Source of the DNA: Gemmatimonadaceae bacterium
GTDB taxonomy: Bacteria > Gemmatimonadota > Gemmatimonadetes > Gemmatimonadales > Gemmatimonadaceae
Direction of reading: 5' to 3'
Assembly: GCA_019637355.1 (NCBI GenBank)
Contig: JAHBVT010000001.1
Location: 2,325,192 to 2,389,191, forward strand
Length of the DNA stretch: 64,000 nt
The notes under the pieces were generated by a model. That model made no database searches. It had not been told where the DNA came from and saw only the letters and a list, made by a program, of their open reading frames with translations. This document shows positions 18,607 through 26,206 of this stretch, piece after piece; position 1 is the stretch's first letter, and each line of letters begins with the position of its first letter. Made by a program: the position numbers and the translations under genes.

Positions 18607-19861
18607 GGTCTTTATGGAGGCCCTCTCGCCCACGATGGAAGAGGGGCGGCTGGTGAAGTGGCTCAAGGCCGAGGGCGATGCCGTGAAGAGCGGCGACGTG
18701 CTCGCCGAGGTCGAGACCGACAAGGCCGTGATGGAGCTCGTCGCCCGCGGCGACGGCATCCTGCGCAAGCAACTGATCACGGAGGGCACGACTGCCGCCG
18801 TGAGCTCGCTCGTCGGCATCATCGCAGACAAGGATGAGGATATCTCTGGTCTGCTCGGGGGCGCGTCCACGGAAGCCTCGGCAGCCAAGCCCTCAGAAAC
18901 TGCTTCACCACAGAGAACACAGAGTGCACAGAGCACTGCGCCGTCCCCTGTGCCCTCTGTGGTGAACGCCGTTCCCGCCGACGGCAGGGTAACCGCGAGC
19001 CCCCTCGCGCGCCGCATCGCCGGCGACGCGGGCCTCGACATCCGTACGATCCAGGGCTCCGGCCCCGGCGGGCGCATCATCAAGCGCGACATTGAAGCCG
19101 CACTGCGGACGGAGGACGGAGGACGGAAGCCGCAAGCGACCGCAGCATCCGTCATCCGTCATCCGTCGAGCGGTGAGACGTTCAGAGACGAGCCCCTCAC
19201 CCAGATCCGCAAGACGATTGCGAAGCGCCTCGGCGAGTCCATCGGGCCGATCCCGACGTTCTACCTCACCGCCGAGTTCGACCTCAGTCGCGCGGCCGAG
19301 CTGCGTTCGGCGGCGGCCGAGCTCGGGGACGCGTTCAAGGTCAGCTTCAACGACATCATCCTGAAGGCCGTCGCCACCGCGCTCACGCAGCACCCGGAAG
19401 TGAACGCGCACTGGCTCGGCGACAAGATCCGCTACTTCAATACCGTGCACCTCGGGATGGCCGTGGCCACCGACGACGGGCTCATCGTCCCGGTGATCTT
19501 CGACGCGCAGACCAAGGGGATGGCGCAGATCAGCGCCGAGGCCAAGGTGCTCGCCAAGAAGGCCCGCGAGCGCAAGCTCAAGCCCGATGAGTTCACAGGC
19601 TCGACCTTCTCGGTCTCGAACCTCGGGATGATGCAGATCGATCAGTTCACGGCGATCATCAATCCGCCCGAGGCCGCGATCCTCGCCATCGGCGCCATCG
19701 AGGACAAGGTCGTCATCGGGGCCGACGGCGGCTTCGAGGTCAAGAAGAAGCTCCGCGTCACGATGAGCTGCGACCACCGCATTATCGACGGCGCGGTGGG
19801 AGCACGGTTCCTCCAGACGCTGCGTAGGCTGATCGAGAATCCGCTGTTGCTCGTGATGTGA
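18596..19861 (+). CDS. aceF: Pyruvate dehydrogenase E2 (dihydrolipoamide acetyltransferase) with repeat-derived linkers
   Basis: A 421-aa acyltransferase core of the PDH complex. Order of parts: one lipoyl domain (residues 1-80, lipoyl lysine K43 in VETDKAVMEL), linker 1, E3/E1-binding domain (about 128-166), linker 2, and catalytic domain (about 195-421) with active-site DHRIIDG (H394, D398). Both linkers coincide with inverted DNA repeats. Residues 103-124 are read from a CACAGAG-type palindrome and residues 171-191 from a GACGGA-type palindrome, both in frame. The linker peptides are Pro/Ala/Ser/Thr-rich or charged, as flexible linkers should be. ATG 18596 overlaps pdhB. Confidence 0.95.
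   Translation: MSTKVFMEALSPTMEEGRLVKWLKAEGDAVKSGDVLAEVETDKAVMELVARGDGILRKQLITEGTTAAVSSLVGIIADKDEDISGLLGGASTEASAAKPSETASPQRTQSAQSTAPSPVPSVVNAVPADGRVTASPLARRIAGDAGLDIRTIQGSGPGGRIIKRDIEAALRTEDGGRKPQATAASVIRHPSSGETFRDEPLTQIRKTIAKRLGESIGPIPTFYLTAEFDLSRAAELRSAAAELGDAFKVSFNDIILKAVATALTQHPEVNAHWLGDKIRYFNTVHLGMAVATDDGLIVPVIFDAQTKGMAQISAEAKVLAKKARERKLKPDEFTGSTFSVSNLGMMQIDQFTAIINPPEAAILAIGAIEDKVVIGADGGFEVKKKLRVTMSCDHRIIDGAVGARFLQTLRRLIENPLLLVM
18904..18967. repeat. CACAGAG-type palindromic repeat inside aceF (linker 1)
   Basis: Left arm TTCACCACAGAGAACACAG (from 18904) and right arm ending CTCTGTGGTGAA (to 18966) form an imperfect inverted repeat of about 21 bp with three mismatches. The same arm sequence appears in the non-coding element upstream of atpA (49645-49919). 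Here it encodes E2 residues 103-124 without breaking the frame. Confidence 0.85.
19107..19167. repeat. GACGGAT/GACGGAG-type palindromic repeat inside aceF (linker 2)
   Basis: Left arm GGACGGAGGACGGAGGACGG (from 19107) and right arm TCCGTCATCCGTCATCCGTC (19148-19167) are inverted copies with G/T differences at unit boundaries. It belongs to the same family as the non-coding copies at 19867, 47782 and 51983. It encodes E2 residues 171-191. Confidence 0.85.
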
Positions 19862-19866
19862 GTTCT

Positions 19867-19955
19867 GGACGGATGACGGATGACGGATGCTCGGGCATCC
19901 GCAACGGCATCCAGTCCCACGCTCCGAACAAGCTTCCGTCATCCGTCATCCGTCC
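19867..19955. repeat. GACGGAT-type palindromic repeat between aceF and lpdA
   Basis: Left arm GGACGGATGACGGATGACGG (from 19867) and right arm TTCCGTCATCCGTCATCCGT (from 19934) can pair over about 20 bp around a 43-bp centre. It lies 5 bp after the E2 stop and 11 bp before the lpdA ATG, so it is probably transcribed as a large hairpin in the operon message. Confidence 0.85.
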
Positions 19956-19966
19956 GGTATACACAC

Positions 19967-21370
19967 ATGGCTCAGTTTGATTTGCTCGTCCTCGGCGGCG
20001 GCCCCGCCGGCTACGTCGCCGCCCTCCGCGGCGCCCAGCTCGGCCTCAACGTCGGCGTCGTCGAGCGCGAAGGCCTCGGCGGCACCTGCGTGCTCTGGGG
20101 CTGCATCCCGGCCAAGGCGCTGCTCGAAGCCGCGTCCATCGCGCAGAAGGTCGCAAAGGGCAAGGAGTTCGGCGTCACCGCCGAGAAAGTCACGCTCGAC
20201 TATGGCGTCGCGATGAAGCGCTCGCGCCAGGTCTCGGCGCAGAACTCCAAGGGCGTCGAGTTCCTGTTCAAGCGCAGCAAGATCACCTGGCTCAAGGGCA
20301 CCGGCACGCTCGGCGCCAACAAGTCGGTGAAGGTCACCGGCGCTGACGGCAAGTCCGAGACGCACACCGCGACGAAGGGCGTGGTCATCGCGACGGGCTC
20401 GCGCGTGAAGGGCCTGCCGCAGATCGGTCTCGAGCTGGACAAGACGCTCATCCTCTCGTCCGACGAGGCGCTGACACTTGACCACGCACCCAAGACGATG
20501 GCCGTCATCGGCGCCGGCGCGGTGGGCTGCGAGTTCGCCGACGTGTTCAACGCCTTCGGCTCCAAGGTCACGCTGCTCGAGGTGATGCCGCGCATCCTGC
20601 CCGTCGAGGACGAGGACTGCTCGGCCGAGCTCGCGAAGGCCTTCAAGAAGCGCGGCATCGAGGTCATCACGGGCGCCAAGCTCGGCACCGTGAAGAAGGG
20701 CAAGAAGGACGTGACCATCCCCGTCGAGGCCGGCGGCGAGAAGAAGGAGATGACCTTCGACGTGGTGCTCGTGGCCGCCGGCCGCGCGCCGAACATCGAG
20801 AACATCGGCCTGAAGGAAGCCGGCGTGCAGACCACCGAGCGCGGCTTCATCAAGATCAACGACAGGTTCGAGACCACGGCCAAGGGCGTGTACGCGATCG
20901 GCGACGTCGCCGGCCCGCCGATGCTGGCCCACAAGGGCTCGCGCGAAGGCCACGTCGTCGCGGACATCATCGCCGGACACAAGCACCACCCGGTGAACTA
21001 CGGCAACATCCCGAACGCCACCTACTGCCACCCCGAGGTCGCCAGCATCGGACTCACCGAGGCGCAAGTCAAGGAGAAGGGCATCAAGTACAAGATCGGC
21101 AAGTTCCCCTTCTCGGCGAACGGCCGCGCCCGTACCAGCGGCGAGACCGAGGGCTTCGTGAAGGTGATCCGCGACGAGAAGCACGGCGAGATCCTCGGCG
21201 CGCATATCTGTGGGGCGCACGCCACCGAGCTCATCCACGAGATCGCCGTGGCCCGCGAGAACGAGTACACCGTGGAGGAGATCGACCTCGCCATCCACGC
21301 GCACCCGACGCTCAGCGAAGCCATCGCCGAGGCGGTGCTCGACTCGATGGGCAAGATGCTGCACGCGTAA
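19967..21370 (+). CDS. lpdA: Dihydrolipoyl dehydrogenase (E3)
   Basis: FAD-dependent enzyme of 467 aa that reoxidises the dihydrolipoyl arm of E2, and of GcvH where present, with NAD+. Visible features are the N-terminal FAD motif LGGGPAGYVAA, the redox disulfide in GGTCVLWGCIPAKAL, the NAD motif VIGAGAVGCEFAD, and the C-terminal dimer-interface catalytic pair in HAHPTLSEAIAEA. The ATG at 19967 is the first that gives the FAD motif at the right distance; the longer frame from 19880 would translate the upstream palindrome. It is followed 18 bp later by lipB. Confidence 0.97.
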   Translation: MAQFDLLVLGGGPAGYVAALRGAQLGLNVGVVEREGLGGTCVLWGCIPAKALLEAASIAQKVAKGKEFGVTAEKVTLDYGVAMKRSRQVSAQNSKGVEFLFKRSKITWLKGTGTLGANKSVKVTGADGKSETHTATKGVVIATGSRVKGLPQIGLELDKTLILSSDEALTLDHAPKTMAVIGAGAVGCEFADVFNAFGSKVTLLEVMPRILPVEDEDCSAELAKAFKKRGIEVITGAKLGTVKKGKKDVTIPVEAGGEKKEMTFDVVLVAAGRAPNIENIGLKEAGVQTTERGFIKINDRFETTAKGVYAIGDVAGPPMLAHKGSREGHVVADIIAGHKHHPVNYGNIPNATYCHPEVASIGLTEAQVKEKGIKYKIGKFPFSANGRARTSGETEGFVKVIRDEKHGEILGAHICGAHATELIHEIAVARENEYTVEEIDLAIHAHPTLSEAIAEAVLDSMGKMLHA

Positions 21371-21388
21371 GCGCGCCGCATTCGACTC

Positions 21389-22129
21389 GTGAAGGATTTC
21401 CTGGTGTACGACCTCGGCCTCCGCAGCTATGCGGAGGCCTTGTCGTTCCAGCGCGAGGTGGCCGCCAAGCGGATCAGCAAGGAGATCCCGCAGGACGTGC
21501 TCCTGCTCGTCGAGCACCCGCCCGTGGTGACGCTCGGGCGCAGCACCAAGCAGGAGAACCTGCTGTTCACGCCCGAGCTGCTCACGGCGCGGGGCGTGGA
21601 GCTGTTCGAGGTGGAGCGCGGCGGCGACGTCACCTTCCACGGGCCGGGCCAGCTCGTCGGGTATCCAATCGTGGACCTTAACGAGCACAAGCTCGACCTG
21701 CACTGGTACCTGCGGCAGGTCGAGGAAGTGTTGATTCGCGCCGTGGCACCGTTCGGCATCGTCGCCGAACGCGTCGAGAAGAAGACCGGCATCTGGACGC
21801 AACCGCTGCGTGACGCATCCGGCGCGGAGCTGCGCGCGGCACGCAAGCTCGCCAGCATCGGCGTACACGCGCGGCAGTGGGTGACCTGGCACGGCTTCGC
21901 GCTCAACGTCACGACCGACCTGAGCTACTTCGACCTGATGGTGCCCTGCGGACTGCCCGGCGTGGATATGACGTCGGTCGAGCGTGAGCTGCTCGAGCGC
22001 AGCGAGCGCGGGCTTTGCCGCGCGCCATCGCCCGCGCTGGGCGACGAGGTACGGCAATCCACTATCCGCGCTTTTGGCGAGGTGTTTGCGCGCACGGCAC
22101 AGCTCGTCGAATCGCTCGACCGAGGCTGA
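21389..22129 (+). CDS. lipB: Octanoyl-[ACP]:protein N-octanoyltransferase
   Basis: A 246-aa transferase that moves octanoyl from ACP to lipoyl-domain lysines, the step before LipA. It contains the family motif RGGDVTFHGPGQLVGYPIVD (residues 77-96), the catalytic lysine K153 in RKLASIGVHARQW and the acyl-accepting cysteine C187 in VPCGLPG. It starts with GTG at 21389. Placed directly after lpdA, it completes a lipoate-assembly and PDH module. The window also encodes a LipM-like enzyme at 3277. Confidence 0.96.
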   Translation: MKDFLVYDLGLRSYAEALSFQREVAAKRISKEIPQDVLLLVEHPPVVTLGRSTKQENLLFTPELLTARGVELFEVERGGDVTFHGPGQLVGYPIVDLNEHKLDLHWYLRQVEEVLIRAVAPFGIVAERVEKKTGIWTQPLRDASGAELRAARKLASIGVHARQWVTWHGFALNVTTDLSYFDLMVPCGLPGVDMTSVERELLERSERGLCRAPSPALGDEVRQSTIRAFGEVFARTAQLVESLDRG

Positions 22130-22144
22130 GTCAAGCGCGCGCGA

Positions 22145-22531
22145 TCAGACCACGCGGACCGGACCCCCGTACCGCTCCAGCAGCTTGTCCCCAGTCAACA
22201 ACGTCACGCCTTCCACCAAGGCCTGGGCAAGCAGCATCCGGTCGAACGGATCCTTGTGGAGCATCGGCAGTTCCAACACCCGCGCCGCGTGGGCCCCTGT
22301 GACCGGTAACTCCGCATAGCCGTTGTCGACGAGGGCGCGCCGGAGCACGCCGGGCTCTGCACGGAAGTCATCGCGCCCAAGCGAGCACTTGATGGCGATT
22401 TCCCAGATGCTGGCCGCGCTGAACATCAGCTCGTGTTCCGGTGCCGCGATGAGGGCCCGCGCCGCCCGCGTGAGGCGCCGCGGCTGCCCGGCGCTCCAAA
22501 GCAGTAGCTGCGTGTCGAGCAGGAACTTCAT
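22145..22531 (-). CDS. vapC: PIN-domain toxin, VapC type
   Basis: A 128-aa PIN-domain ribonuclease of a type II toxin-antitoxin system. The N-terminal strand MKFLLDTQLLLW carries the first acidic residue (D6), SIWEIAIK carries the conserved Glu, and HKDPFDRMLLAQA plus LLTGDKLL carry the C-terminal acidic residues that hold the metal. Its ATG overlaps the end of the antitoxin gene by 4 bp, the usual antitoxin-first arrangement. The RNA target is not predictable. Confidence 0.92.
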   Translation of the reverse strand: MKFLLDTQLLLWSAGQPRRLTRAARALIAAPEHELMFSAASIWEIAIKCSLGRDDFRAEPGVLRRALVDNGYAELPVTGAHAARVLELPMLHKDPFDRMLLAQALVEGVTLLTGDKLLERYGGPVRVV

Positions 22532-22767
22532 CCCTGCGCCCCAAACAGCGACGCGATATCCGCCTCGCCCATCCGGTCGAAGTCCTCCGGCACGCTAATG
22601 CTTCCCTCGAGGAACCCGAGACGCGTCGGTGCGGCAGGCGCGCCAAGCGCGGCAACCTTGACCAGCGGCTTGCCTGCCTTGGCAATGACGAAGGGTTCAC
22701 CCCGCACCGCCGCCTCGATGAGCCGCGACAGGTGCGTCTTTGCCTCGTGAATATTGATGATCAACAT
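22528..22767 (-). CDS. Antitoxin, Phd/YefM family
   Basis: A 79-aa antitoxin. The N-terminal half (INIHEAKTHLSRLIEAAVRG, then PFVIAKAGKPLVKVAAL) is the Phd/YefM DNA-binding fold. The C-terminal half (FLEGSISVPEDFDRMGEADI) resembles the toxin-binding tail seen in antitoxins paired with PIN toxins. AAGGAGGG just before the ATG is the strongest Shine-Dalgarno sequence in the window, unlike most neighbouring genes. Confidence 0.9.
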   Translation of the reverse strand: MLIINIHEAKTHLSRLIEAAVRGEPFVIAKAGKPLVKVAALGAPAAPTRLGFLEGSISVPEDFDRMGEADIASLFGAQG

Positions 22768-22776
22768 ATTCCCTCC

Positions 22777-22807
22777 TTGACTAGATAAACTAAGTCCTTT
22801 AAACTAA
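22777..22807. promoter_or_regulatory. Divergent promoter with TAAACTAA direct repeats between antitoxin and helicase
   Basis: On the plus strand TTGACT (22777-22782) and TAAACT (22800-22805) are spaced by 17 bp, a good sigma-70 promoter towards the helicase. Two identical TAAACTAA boxes (22786-22793 and 22800-22807) lie inside this AT-rich island and could be the operator bound by the Phd-type antitoxin. This is inferred from position only. Confidence 0.5.
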
Positions 22808-22886
22808 CTAATGTTTCCCCGCCGATGCAAGCACTCCGTTTCGAGGACCGTCGCCCGGCTCCGCTTCGGGATATATTCAGGGTCCG

Positions 22887-24974
22887 ATGAGCAGCGACCC
22901 ACGGCCCTACCCGCCCCGCGAACGCCGCGCCGAGCCGCAGCGTAGCGTCGACTTCGCCGCGGAGCTGAACGTCGCCCAGCATCAGGCCGCCACGCACGCC
23001 GACGGCCCGCTGCTCATCGTCGCGGGTGCGGGAACAGGCAAGACGCGAACGCTGGTGTATCGCGTCGCACATCTCATCGAGCGCGGCGTCCCGCCGTCGC
23101 GGATCCTGCTGCTCACCTTCACCCGCCGCGCCGCACAGGAGATGCTCGCGCGCGCCGAGAAGCTGGTCGGGCACGCCAGCCGCAGCGTGCACGGCGGAAC
23201 CTTCCACGGCACGGCGCATCGCCTCCTGCGGCGCTTCGGCCCCGAGGGCGGCCTGCCCGGCGACTTCACGATCCTCGACCAGTCCGACGCCGAGGACCTG
23301 ATGGGACTCTCGCGCACGGCGCTGGGCCTGGGCGACAAGACGAAGCGCTTCCCGAAGAAGGAGACGCTGCACCACGTCTACTCGCGCCACATCAACACCG
23401 ATATCCCGGTCGGCGCCATCCTGCGCGAGGAGTATCCGCGCTTCGTCGAGTTCGAAGACGAGTTCGCCCGAGTGTTCGCGGATTACACGCAGCGCAAGCA
23501 GCAGCGCGACCTCGTCGACTACGATGACCTGCTGCTCTACTGGGCGCTGCTGCTCGAGAACGCACCCGCCGTCGCCGACAAGGTCGCCGGTCTCTACGAC
23601 CACATCCTGGTGGACGAGTACCAGGACACCAACGTCCTGCAGTCGCGCATCCTCAAGGGAATGTGCCGCCTGCACCGCAACATCACGGTCGTCGGCGACG
23701 ACGCGCAGAGCATCTATGCCTTCCGCGGCGCGACGATCCGCAACATCCTCGACTTCCCGCGCGAGTATCACGGCGCGAGCACGGTCACGCTCGAGGAGAA
23801 CTACCGCAGCACGCAGCCCATCCTCGATGCGACCAACCTGCTGATCAGCCGAGCCGAGGAGCGATTCAGCAAGGAGCTGTACACCAAGCGCAGCGGCGGC
23901 GAGAAGCCCTGGCTGGTCACCGCGCAGGACGAGCAGCAGCAGACGCGCTTCGTCGTCGACCGCCTCCTCGAGCTGCACGAGCAGGGCATCCCGCTGCGCG
24001 AGATGGCGGTGCTGTTCCGCGCCGGATATATGAGCGCCGACCTCGAGATCGAGCTCACGGCGCGCAACATCCCGTTCGACAAGTGGGGCGGCCTCAAGTT
24101 CCTCGAGGCCGCGCACGTGAAGGACGTGCTGGCCTTCCTGCGCGTGCTCGAGAATCCGCGCGACGAGGTCAGTTGGTACCGCCTCTTGCTGCTGATGCCG
24201 GGCATCGGCGAGGTCACGGCGCGCAACGCGGTGCAGTCGATGGCCGAGCTCGCGTGGAGCCACGAGTCCTTCGGCCGCTTCACGCCGCCGCCACGCGCCC
24301 GGGAGGCCCACGCGGCGCTCGTGCGCCTGCTCGCCGACCTCCGCGCCGGCTCCGACGACGAGGACGGTCGCGTCGGGCGGGAGATCGTCCGCGTGCGCGC
24401 CCTTTACGACGACATCCTGCGCGAGCGATACGACCGCGTCGAGCCGCGGCTGTCCGACCTCGACCAACTGCAGACCATCGCCGGCGGCTACCCCGACCGC
24501 GGCAGCTTCCTCAGCGCCCTCGCCCTCGAACCGCCCAGTGCCACCAGCGACCTCGGCTTCGGTGCCGACGCCGAGGACGACACGCTGATCCTCTCTACCG
24601 CCCACAGCGCCAAGGGCCGCGAGTGGGATGCGGTGTTCGTCATCTGGGCCGTGGACGGCTGGTTCCCGATGGCCCGCGCGCTCGGCAGCGACGACGAGAT
24701 CGAGGAAGAGCGCCGCTTGATGTATGTGGCGATGACCCGCGCGCGGAATCATCTCGCCGTGAGCTATCCGCTCAACGTGTACGACACGCGGCGCGGCGCC
24801 GATTACTCGCTGGACCAGGTGAGTCGCTTCATCGATCGTGGCGTGCGGAAGGCGTTCCAACGCGTGACCCTGCAGGCGACCGTCGAGCCGGCGCCCAGCA
24901 CCGACGCGTCAGTGGCGCCCGAAGTCGACCTGCGCGCGCTGCTGCGCGGACGTTTCGGCGGCGACGCCAGCTAG
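22887..24974 (+). CDS. UvrD/PcrA/Rep-family ATP-dependent DNA helicase
   Basis: A 695-aa superfamily 1A 3'-5' DNA helicase. Motifs in order: Q motif LNVAQHQAA, Walker A GAGTGKT (47-53), TFTRRAAQEM, Walker B VDEYQDTN, GDDAQSIYAFRGA, EENYRSTQ, HSAKGREWDAVFV and MYVAMTRARNHL. The set is complete, so it should be active in repair or replication-fork processing. The length is near that of PcrA. The C-terminus lacks an obvious RNA-polymerase-binding Tudor segment. A TATATT box ends 10 bases before the ATG. Confidence 0.93.
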   Translation: MSSDPRPYPPRERRAEPQRSVDFAAELNVAQHQAATHADGPLLIVAGAGTGKTRTLVYRVAHLIERGVPPSRILLLTFTRRAAQEMLARAEKLVGHASRSVHGGTFHGTAHRLLRRFGPEGGLPGDFTILDQSDAEDLMGLSRTALGLGDKTKRFPKKETLHHVYSRHINTDIPVGAILREEYPRFVEFEDEFARVFADYTQRKQQRDLVDYDDLLLYWALLLENAPAVADKVAGLYDHILVDEYQDTNVLQSRILKGMCRLHRNITVVGDDAQSIYAFRGATIRNILDFPREYHGASTVTLEENYRSTQPILDATNLLISRAEERFSKELYTKRSGGEKPWLVTAQDEQQQTRFVVDRLLELHEQGIPLREMAVLFRAGYMSADLEIELTARNIPFDKWGGLKFLEAAHVKDVLAFLRVLENPRDEVSWYRLLLLMPGIGEVTARNAVQSMAELAWSHESFGRFTPPPRAREAHAALVRLLADLRAGSDDEDGRVGREIVRVRALYDDILRERYDRVEPRLSDLDQLQTIAGGYPDRGSFLSALALEPPSATSDLGFGADAEDDTLILSTAHSAKGREWDAVFVIWAVDGWFPMARALGSDDEIEEERRLMYVAMTRARNHLAVSYPLNVYDTRRGADYSLDQVSRFIDRGVRKAFQRVTLQATVEPAPSTDASVAPEVDLRALLRGRFGGDAS

Positions 24975-25008
24975 CCGCACGCCGCTGTATAGGCGAGGGT
25001 GAGCCGGC

Positions 25009-26067
25009 TCAGTCGAATCTTGCACGATGCGCGGCAATCAGCGCGTCAATCGTTCGGCGGAGGTCACGCCCCTGCGCCTGCCAATCTGTCTCGAATGCCT
25101 CGAGGTCCGACAAGTACACGCGGCGCGCCAACAACGCCGCGTTGTCGAGCGGCACACGCTCCGCATACCGCGGCGCGATCGTCATCCACAGCGGCGCCAG
25201 CGAGTCCACCAGCGTGCGGCGCGCCGCTGCGTACGTCGAGTCGCGCAGCGCAATACGACGCGCGCGCAGCGCGTCCCCGGGATGTGCACGGAACGCCGAG
25301 TCCAGGCCGCGATACAGTTGCCCCCAGAATGCCGCCAAGAGACGGTCGTCCGCCCAGCGCGCGACGGCCCTGCGGGCATTGAGCGTATCCCCGCGCGCCC
25401 GGAAGAATGCCTCCGCGCCCCGTGCGCCGACGAAGTTCGCAAAGCTCTCGTTGAACGTCGCCTCGCCCGAGGCGAAGTAGCGATTGTGCGTGAGCTCGTG
25501 GATTACCGTGTTCACGAGATTCACCGAGTCCTGCGCCAGCGTGGTCGAGAGCAACGGATCGTTGAACCAGCCCAGCGTCGAGAACGCCGAGGCCGGCCGC
25601 AGGTAGGTGTCGAACCCGCGCGCGCGGAGTGCCGCCTCGGCCGCGAGCGCATCGGCAGGCCGGAAGAACCCCTTGTACGGCAGCCGTCCCACCAGCGGAA
25701 AGCGCCACAGCACTGGCTCCAGCCAGTCCGCCCGCGCCCCCGAGAGCAGCAGCACCAGCGTGTCCGACCGCAGTTGCGTGAAGCGCGTGAACGTCTCCCC
25801 CGCCGGCAGCCCCAGCGAGTCCACCGCAAACGCCCGCGCCTCCAGCACCAACTGTAGCTTCGCCCGTGTCGCGCCGTCCACGGCGGAGTCCGCGACCATC
25901 GCCTCGATCCGCCGCCGCGCCAACAGGATGCGCGCCTCCTCATAACCCGCGCGCAGCAGGTATCGCCCCAGCGGCGTGACCACAAGCAACAGGAGCCCGA
26001 ACGCCGTCAGCGCCCCGAGCCCCCGCAAACCCCATCGCAGCACATCACGCCAGCGCGTAATTCGCAT
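25009..26067 (-). CDS. Predicted zinc aminopeptidase (COG4324-like), membrane-anchored
   Basis: A 352-aa protein with a single N-terminal membrane segment (LGALTAFGLLLLVVTPLG) and a large periplasmic part. The zinc-protease motif HELTHN is at H190-E191-H194, followed by FNESFANFVG with a likely third ligand Glu, the pattern seen in the predicted aminopeptidase family. The ATG at 26067 is preferred to the frame start at 26118 because it gives a clean signal-anchor. A TATATT box lies 15 bp upstream. It stands alone, convergent with the helicase gene. Confidence 0.8.
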   Translation of the reverse strand: MRITRWRDVLRWGLRGLGALTAFGLLLLVVTPLGRYLLRAGYEEARILLARRRIEAMVADSAVDGATRAKLQLVLEARAFAVDSLGLPAGETFTRFTQLRSDTLVLLLSGARADWLEPVLWRFPLVGRLPYKGFFRPADALAAEAALRARGFDTYLRPASAFSTLGWFNDPLLSTTLAQDSVNLVNTVIHELTHNRYFASGEATFNESFANFVGARGAEAFFRARGDTLNARRAVARWADDRLLAAFWGQLYRGLDSAFRAHPGDALRARRIALRDSTYAAARRTLVDSLAPLWMTIAPRYAERVPLDNAALLARRVYLSDLEAFETDWQAQGRDLRRTIDALIAAHRARFD

Positions 26068-26100
26068 TGCGTAGAACGGTAGAATATAGCGGTTACCCTC

Positions 26101-26170
26101 GTCCCCTCTCCCAACCATCTCCCCTCTCCCGTCTCCCCGCCGTCACCCCCCTCTCCCTCTCCCTTCTCCC
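26101..26170 (+). repeat. Pyrimidine-tract dispersed repeat, copy 4
   Basis: C/T-only tract of TCTCCC units with the family core CCCCGCCGTCACCCCCCTC (26135-26153). It separates the aminopeptidase start from the dnaE promoter. Confidence 0.7.
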
Positions 26171-26192
26171 ACCAAGCGAGACCACAAAGCCT

Positions 26193-26198
26193 TAGATT
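26193..26198 (+). promoter_or_regulatory. TAGATT -10-like box before dnaE
   Basis: TAGATT ends 9 bases before the dnaE ATG. The expected start site would leave a leader of about two bases, and there is no Shine-Dalgarno sequence. The same hexamer stands before the M23 peptidase and rlmI genes. Confidence 0.45.
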
Positions 26199-26206
26199 CC
26201 CCGTCA

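Noticed and set aside
16588-19155. 855-aa minus-strand open frame opposite pdhA, pdhB and aceF
   Set aside because: Antisense to three motif-confirmed genes; its length reflects codon bias in GC-rich DNA.
19867-19955. CRISPR-like array from repeated GACGGAT units
   Set aside because: Units are 7 bp, adjacent without spacers, and arranged as inverted arms; no cas genes are present.
19946-22057. 703-aa minus-strand open frame opposite lpdA and lipB
   Set aside because: Antisense shadow of confirmed genes with no domain of its own.
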